In this document: positions 6,553-9,935 of the stretch, piece after piece
Layout: each line of letters begins with the position of its first letter
Numbering within the stretch: the first letter of the stretch is position 1
Assembly: GCA_022560555.1 (NCBI GenBank)
Contig: JADFSZ010000051.1
Location: 1-9,935, forward strand
Reading direction: 5' to 3'
From: PVC group bacterium
Lineage (GTDB): Bacteria > GCA-001730085 > JADFSZ01
DNA length: 9,935 nt
The notes under the pieces: generated by a model
The model's database searches: none
Seen by the model: the letters and a program-made list of their open reading frames with translations, nothing else
What the model was told of the DNA's origin: nothing
Position numbers and translations under genes: made by a program

Positions 6553-7128
6553 TTGGTTATTAAAAGACGAGGATCATTTAGAGATAGGCACAAAGATAAG
6601 TACAATGATAAACACCGGGTGAATGAGCAGATTCGTATTCCGGAAGTACGCGTGATTGATGACAATGGAGAACAGTTGGGAGTTATGGAAATGGCAAAAG
6701 CCCTTCAGCTGGCTCAAGATGCTGATTTAGATCTTGTGGAGGTTTCTCCAAAGGCTGTTCCGCCGGTATGCCGGATCATCGATTATGGAAAATTTGTGTA
6801 TCAACAGAGCAAGCGTGCGCATGAAGCAAAGAAAAAACAGAAAACAACGCATCTTAAAGAAGTTAAAGTCGGCCCGAATATTGATGATCACGATTTGTTG
6901 ATTAAATTAAAACATGCCCGTGAGTTTTTGGAGCATGGGGATAAATTAAAAATCACGATAAAATTCCGCGGAAGGGAAATGCGATTGGAAAATCGCGGGC
7001 GGGATATTTTGAAACGAGTGATTAAAGAACTTGAAGATGTAGGTCAAGTTGATATGCTGCCCAAAAAAGAGGGCCGCCAAATATTTACGACATTATCGGC
7101 GAAATCAAAGAAGAAGGGAAGTGCGTAA
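6553..7128 (+). CDS. infC: Translation initiation factor IF-3
   Basis: IF3 binds the 30S subunit, keeps it apart from 50S and checks initiator tRNA and start codon. The 191-residue protein has the N domain ([21 protein letters not shown] at about 32-52; [22 protein letters not shown] at 60-81), a basic linker (KKKQK, 93-97) and the C domain ([13 protein letters not shown] at 102-114; [11 protein letters not shown] at 133-143; EGRQIF at 173-178). Family length is about 170-180, so the N-terminus is slightly long and very charged (residues 5-25). There is no usable ATG. TTG 6553 is placed ideally behind the Shine-Dalgarno. An in-frame ATT-AAA at 6559-6564 resembles the AUU start used by infC in E. 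coli and is a second possibility. A non-AUG start would fit the known autogenous control of infC. The stop overlaps the rpmI start by one base (TAATG). Confidence 0.95.
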   Translation: MVIKRRGSFRDRHKDKYNDKHRVNEQIRIPEVRVIDDNGEQLGVMEMAKALQLAQDADLDLVEVSPKAVPPVCRIIDYGKFVYQQSKRAHEAKKKQKTTHLKEVKVGPNIDDHDLLIKLKHAREFLEHGDKLKITIKFRGREMRLENRGRDILKRVIKELEDVGQVDMLPKKEGRQIFTTLSAKSKKKGSA

Positions 7129-7325
7129 TGCCAAAAATGAAAACCAACCGAGGTGCGGCTAAGCGCTTTCGTATTAATAAAAAAGGCAAGGTGAAGCGTT
7201 CGAAAGCTTACACGAGCCATTTAATGAGTGCGAAGACAAACAAGCAAAAACGGAACCTCCGAAAAAGCACCCTTGTTCATGCTAGTGATGTTCGTCGCGT
7301 GAAGAGAATGCTGCCTTACGGCTGA
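7128..7325 (+). CDS. rpmI: 50S ribosomal protein L35 (bL35)
   Basis: This 65-residue, strongly basic protein has the L35 pattern [14 protein letters not shown] at the start, then [14 protein letters not shown], the block [11 protein letters not shown], and a C-terminal VKRMLPYG. Size and sequence are standard. L35 is a late-assembling 50S protein. Its ATG overlaps the infC stop codon (TAATG at 7126-7130), so translation is probably coupled. A Shine-Dalgarno AAGGGA lies at 7114-7119. Confidence 0.97.
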   Translation: MPKMKTNRGAAKRFRINKKGKVKRSKAYTSHLMSAKTNKQKRNLRKSTLVHASDVRRVKRMLPYG

Positions 7326-7373
7326 TACCTGTTTTTATTGGTTTGAAATCGACATAAAAAGGAGTGCTTTGCA

Positions 7374-7730
7374 ATGCCTAGAACGTCCAATGCTTCAAAG
7401 TCTCGAAAGAGACGAAAGAAAATCTTAAAATTAGCGAAGGGATACCGGGGAAGCCGTCGGAATCTTTATCGCATGGCGAAGACGACAGTTATGAAAGCCC
7501 TGGATTATGCTTATCGGGATCGGCGGAATAAAAAGAGGACATTCCGCCAGCTTTGGATACTTCGCCTGAATGGGGCTCTCGAAGAGCACGGATTGTCTTA
7601 TAGCCGGTTTATTTACGGACTAAAAAAGGCCAATATCGAGCTTGATCGAAAAATATTATCGGCACTTGCTCAAGAGGATAAGAAAGCTTTTGATTCTGTT
7701 GTTGAGAAGGTCAAAGAGGCGGCCGCTTAG
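7374..7730 (+). CDS. rplT: 50S ribosomal protein L20 (bL20)
   Basis: L20 is needed early in 50S assembly and binds 23S rRNA; in E. coli and Bacillus it also represses its own operon. The 118-residue protein shows the family blocks [70 protein letters not shown] and a C-terminal helix. The first residues, [15 protein letters not shown], differ from the common PRVKRGV form and look more like L20 of the Chlamydiae-Verrucomicrobia side as I remember it. A good Shine-Dalgarno (AAAGGAG at 7358-7364) precedes ATG 7374. The 48-base gap after rpmI is a possible site for L20 control, but I could not draw a convincing binding structure there. Confidence 0.97.
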   Translation: MPRTSNASKSRKRRKKILKLAKGYRGSRRNLYRMAKTTVMKALDYAYRDRRNKKRTFRQLWILRLNGALEEHGLSYSRFIYGLKKANIELDRKILSALAQEDKKAFDSVVEKVKEAAA

Positions 7731-7765
7731 TGATGAATCAAATTCAGCTCGGGATTAAGGCTCCT

Positions 7766-7805
7766 CCTGTCTGAAACCAAAAATATGCCTGCGTTTCCGG
7801 ACAGG
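7766..7805 (+). other. Long imperfect hairpin between rplT and pheS (attenuator, weak terminator or processing site)
   Basis: CCTGTCTGAAAC at 7766-7777 pairs with GTTTCCGGACAGG at 7793-7805. The stem has twelve pairs, one G-T wobble and a single bulged C, around a loop of 15 bases. What follows (CCTGTTGTTTG) is not a clean T-run, so it is at best a weak intrinsic terminator. It lies in the only sizeable gap of the cluster (7731-7844), so it may set the ratio of ribosomal protein to PheRS expression. Function is inferred. Confidence 0.5.
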
Positions 7806-7844
7806 CCTGTTGTTTGACGACTCAGACTGTCAATGAGGCTCATT

Positions 7845-8864
7845 ATGTCTATGGAAAAACAGCTTGTCGAACTTGAGTCGGTTTGGAATGATGAATTGCA
7901 GGTATGTCAGTCCATAGAAGATTTGGAATCGGTCCGGCTTAAATATCTGGGCCGCAAATCAGGGCTGATTCATCAGCTTCTACGTGCTTTAGGAACGCTG
8001 GATCTTGAAGAAAAGAAAAAGTTTGGGGCTCGTATTAATCACCTGAAGCAAGCCGTTCAAGAAGCTGTCGAACAAAAGCAGAGTCATCTTTCCTCCGGAC
8101 CCTCCGAAAAGACAATCGACACCTTTGATCCCACCCTTCCCGGCAAGGCTCCAAATAATGGGCATGTGCATCCGATCACAATAGTCATGAATGACATTAT
8201 TGAGATCTTCCGAGGTATGGGGTTTGATCTCGCGACAGGACCGGAGGTAGAAACGGACTACTACAATTTTGAGGCTCTTAATATTCCGAAGGATCATCCG
8301 GCTCGTGACATGCAAGACACATTTTATCTAAGCGATGATCTTGTGCTCAGAACTCACACGTCGCCGGTGCAGATCCGTGTTATGGAATCTCAACAGCCTC
8401 CTATTCGAATCATTGCTCCCGGAAAAGTCTATAGAAGAGACGCGGATGTTTCTCACACCCCGATGTTTCATCAGGTTGAGGGGCTGATCGTTGACACATC
8501 GATTACCATGGGAAATTTGATGAGTGTTTTGGATCAATTTCTGAAAGAAATCTTTTCAAAAAATGTCCAAACACGATTTCGCCCCAGTTATTTTTCTTTT
8601 ACGGAGCCGTCGGCTGAAGTTGATATTTCCTGTGTGTTTTGTTCTCAAAAAGGATGTCGGGTGTGTAAAGGTTCCGGGTGGTTAGAAATTTTAGGTGCCG
8701 GAATGGTTGATCCTGCCGTGTTTTCTTCTGTTAAATATGATTCAGAAAAATTCACAGGATTTGCTTTTGGGTTGGGGGTGGAAAGGATTGCCATGCTCAA
8801 ATACGGTATCAATGATATCCGCCTCTTTTTTGAGAATGATATGCGTTTTTTGCGACAATTCTGA
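7845..8864 (+). CDS. pheS: Phenylalanyl-tRNA synthetase alpha subunit
   Basis: PheS holds the catalytic site of the alpha2-beta2 PheRS that charges tRNA-Phe. With the start at 7845 the protein has 339 residues, a normal length. The N-terminal coiled-coil arm (about 1-85) contacts tRNA. The catalytic domain has HPITIVMNDIIEIF (109-122), FDLATGPEVETDYYNFEALN (127-146), HPARDMQDTF (151-160), motif 2 PGKVYRRD (192-199), HTPMFHQVEGL (204-214), RFRPSYFSFTEPSAEVD (244-260) and motif 3 GFAFGLGVERIAML (305-318). Residues 263-274 form a CxxC-x4-CxxC zinc-knuckle-like insertion (C263, C266, C271, C274), a variant shared by many bacterial PheS. Three in-frame ATG codons lie at 7833, 7845 and 7851. The Shine-Dalgarno GAGG at 7835-7838 is six bases before 7845, while 7833 has none, so I chose 7845. 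pheT follows after 23 bases. Confidence 0.96.
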   Translation: MSMEKQLVELESVWNDELQVCQSIEDLESVRLKYLGRKSGLIHQLLRALGTLDLEEKKKFGARINHLKQAVQEAVEQKQSHLSSGPSEKTIDTFDPTLPGKAPNNGHVHPITIVMNDIIEIFRGMGFDLATGPEVETDYYNFEALNIPKDHPARDMQDTFYLSDDLVLRTHTSPVQIRVMESQQPPIRIIAPGKVYRRDADVSHTPMFHQVEGLIVDTSITMGNLMSVLDQFLKEIFSKNVQTRFRPSYFSFTEPSAEVDISCVFCSQKGCRVCKGSGWLEILGAGMVDPAVFSSVKYDSEKFTGFAFGLGVERIAMLKYGINDIRLFFENDMRFLRQF

Positions 8865-8887
8865 TTTTTAAAAAGGACGAGAGTCTT

Positions 8888-9935
8888 ATGCTGATTTCCT
8901 ATCAATGGCTCAAAGAGTTTCTTTCACTAAAAATAACTCCTCGGCAGTTATCGCAGCTTTTGTCACTGCAAGGACTGGAAGCCAGGGTGGCGTCCCCGGA
9001 CAAGGACACGATGATTGAGATTGAAGCTACGTCCAATCGACCTGATTGCCTATCCGTGATGGGTGTCGGACGCGAAGTCGCGGCAAAACTTAATTGTAAA
9101 ATAAAAATCCCCCTTATCGATCGGTCCGTAAAGACAGGAAAAAGAACCTCGGTGCCGATAACCATTAAAAAACCTTCGTTATGCCCAAGATATTTGGGCG
9201 TATTGATTGAATGTGATAAGTTTTTGAGCACTCCTTCCCTGATAGTTAAACGATTACAGAAGGCCGGTATCCGGAGTATTAACCTGGTGGTGGATGTGAC
9301 AAACTATGTTTTGCTGGAGTGCGGACATCCGACGCACGCGTTTGATGCTGATCTGCTCGAGGGTCCAAGTATTGTTATTGATACCGCGGGTTCATGCAAA
9401 AAATTGAAAACATTGGACGGTGTCGAAAGATCTCTTGATAAAGATATGCTTCTCATTTGGGACAAAAAAAAGCCGATTGCCATTGCTGGCGTTATGGGAT
9501 GTGAAAACAGCGAAATTCATCCCGGAACAAAGCGTGTGTTTATCGAAAGCGCCTATTTTGATCCAAAATCCATTCGTTTAACGTCAAAAAAGCTCAATCT
9601 TTCAACGGAGTCTTCGTTTCGTTTTGAGAGAGGGCTGGATCCCGAAGGGGCCGACTACGCGATGAGAAGAATTTTGTTTTTGTTGAAAAAGACGCAAAAG
9701 ATTAAAATTCTTGGACTCATTAACGATTGTTATCCTAAGCCGATTCGGCAGAAGAAGATTTTGTTTAGAGTCTCCAGGTTGAATCATGTTCTAGGAACTC
9801 AAATCAGGATTATTCACGCCCGTGAAATTTTAAAAAGTCTTAATTTTGTTGTTGAGGGTGCCGCAATTAAAAAAGAACGTTTTTATGTGACACCCCCAAG
9901 CTATCGTCATGAGGTGACTCGTGAGATTGATCTTA
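8888..9935 (+). CDS. pheT: Phenylalanyl-tRNA synthetase beta subunit, 3' end outside window, B2 tRNA-binding domain missing
   Basis: The frame is open from ATG 8888 to the window end (349 codons); the Shine-Dalgarno AAAGGA is at 8872-8877. Residues 1-32 (MLISYQWLKEFL...LQGLEA) match the B1 start of bacterial PheT. Residues 43-66 (IEIEATSNRPDCLSVMGVGREVAA) match the second half of B1. In typical PheT of about 795 residues these two pieces are separated by roughly 110 residues of OB-fold tRNA-binding (B2) domain; here only about ten residues lie between them. The B3/B4 editing region follows with CPRYLGVLI (99-107), LVVDVTNYVLLECGHPTHAFD (133-153), AIAGVMGC (198-205, where GVMGG is usual) and SSFRFERGLDP (242-252). 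B5 begins near VTPPSYRHEV (334-343). The alternate view, that this is an archaeal-type short PheT, does not fit because B3-B5 are clearly bacterial. The rest, including the anticodon-binding domain, lies downstream. Confidence 0.95.
   Translation, partial: MLISYQWLKEFLSLKITPRQLSQLLSLQGLEARVASPDKDTMIEIEATSNRPDCLSVMGVGREVAAKLNCKIKIPLIDRSVKTGKRTSVPITIKKPSLCPRYLGVLIECDKFLSTPSLIVKRLQKAGIRSINLVVDVTNYVLLECGHPTHAFDADLLEGPSIVIDTAGSCKKLKTLDGVERSLDKDMLLIWDKKKPIAIAGVMGCENSEIHPGTKRVFIESAYFDPKSIRLTSKKLNLSTESSFRFERGLDPEGADYAMRRILFLLKKTQKIKILGLINDCYPKPIRQKKILFRVSRLNHVLGTQIRIIHAREILKSLNFVVEGAAIKKERFYVTPPSYRHEVTREIDL

Noticed and set aside
7814-7850. TTGACG at 7814-7819 as the -35 of a pheS promoter
   Set aside because: No acceptable -10 at 16-18 bases; the nearest A/T-rich hexamer overlaps the start codons of pheS.

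Overview
The window is a gene-dense stretch of a bacterial chromosome of moderate base composition. All genes lie on the + strand and are separated by short gaps or small overlaps. I see no mobile elements, CRISPR arrays, rRNA genes or phage genes. The lineage cannot be fixed from this sequence alone. Three hints point tentatively to the Planctomycetes-Verrucomicrobia-Chlamydiae-Omnitrophota side of the tree or a neighbouring candidate phylum: a TIGR03790-type protein, an L20 whose N-terminus reads [15 protein letters not shown] rather than the common PRVKRG form, and compact aminoacyl-tRNA synthetases.

Layout. (1) 1-2431: the 3' part of a TIGR03790-like protein of unknown function, then a HAD-superfamily phosphatase and the radical-SAM rRNA/tRNA methyltransferase RlmN. 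A TTGACA-N16-TATTCT promoter candidate overlaps the end of the first gene. (2) 2432-4535: a well-formed promoter and a rod-shaped RNA of about 190-200 nt that I interpret as 6S RNA. It is followed directly by rarA (replication-associated AAA+ ATPase) and an overlapping 5-formyltetrahydrofolate cyclo-ligase gene. The 6S call rests on a long closing stem, a central bubble of 16 and 15 nt, and a terminal arm, plus the gene neighbourhood. (3) 4536-4807: a perfect-consensus promoter (TTGACA-N17-TATAAT) and a tRNA-Val(GAC) with C instead of the near-invariant U at position 33. (4) 4808-9935: the translation cluster thrS-infC-rpmI-rplT-pheS-pheT, with pheT running off the end of the window.

The genes of part 4 supply translation: two tRNA synthetases, initiation factor IF3 and two 50S proteins. 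RlmN modifies 23S rRNA and tRNA. 6S RNA, if real, would sequester housekeeping RNA polymerase. RarA and 5-FCL serve replication-fork maintenance and folate metabolism.

The most notable points are the predicted 6S RNA, a bacterial-type PheT that lacks the whole N-terminal OB-fold tRNA-binding (B2) domain, a ThrRS lacking the TGS domain, the C33 tRNA-Val, and a non-AUG infC start with an in-frame AUU-AAA two codons downstream. I found no clear evidence of an entirely new multi-gene system here.
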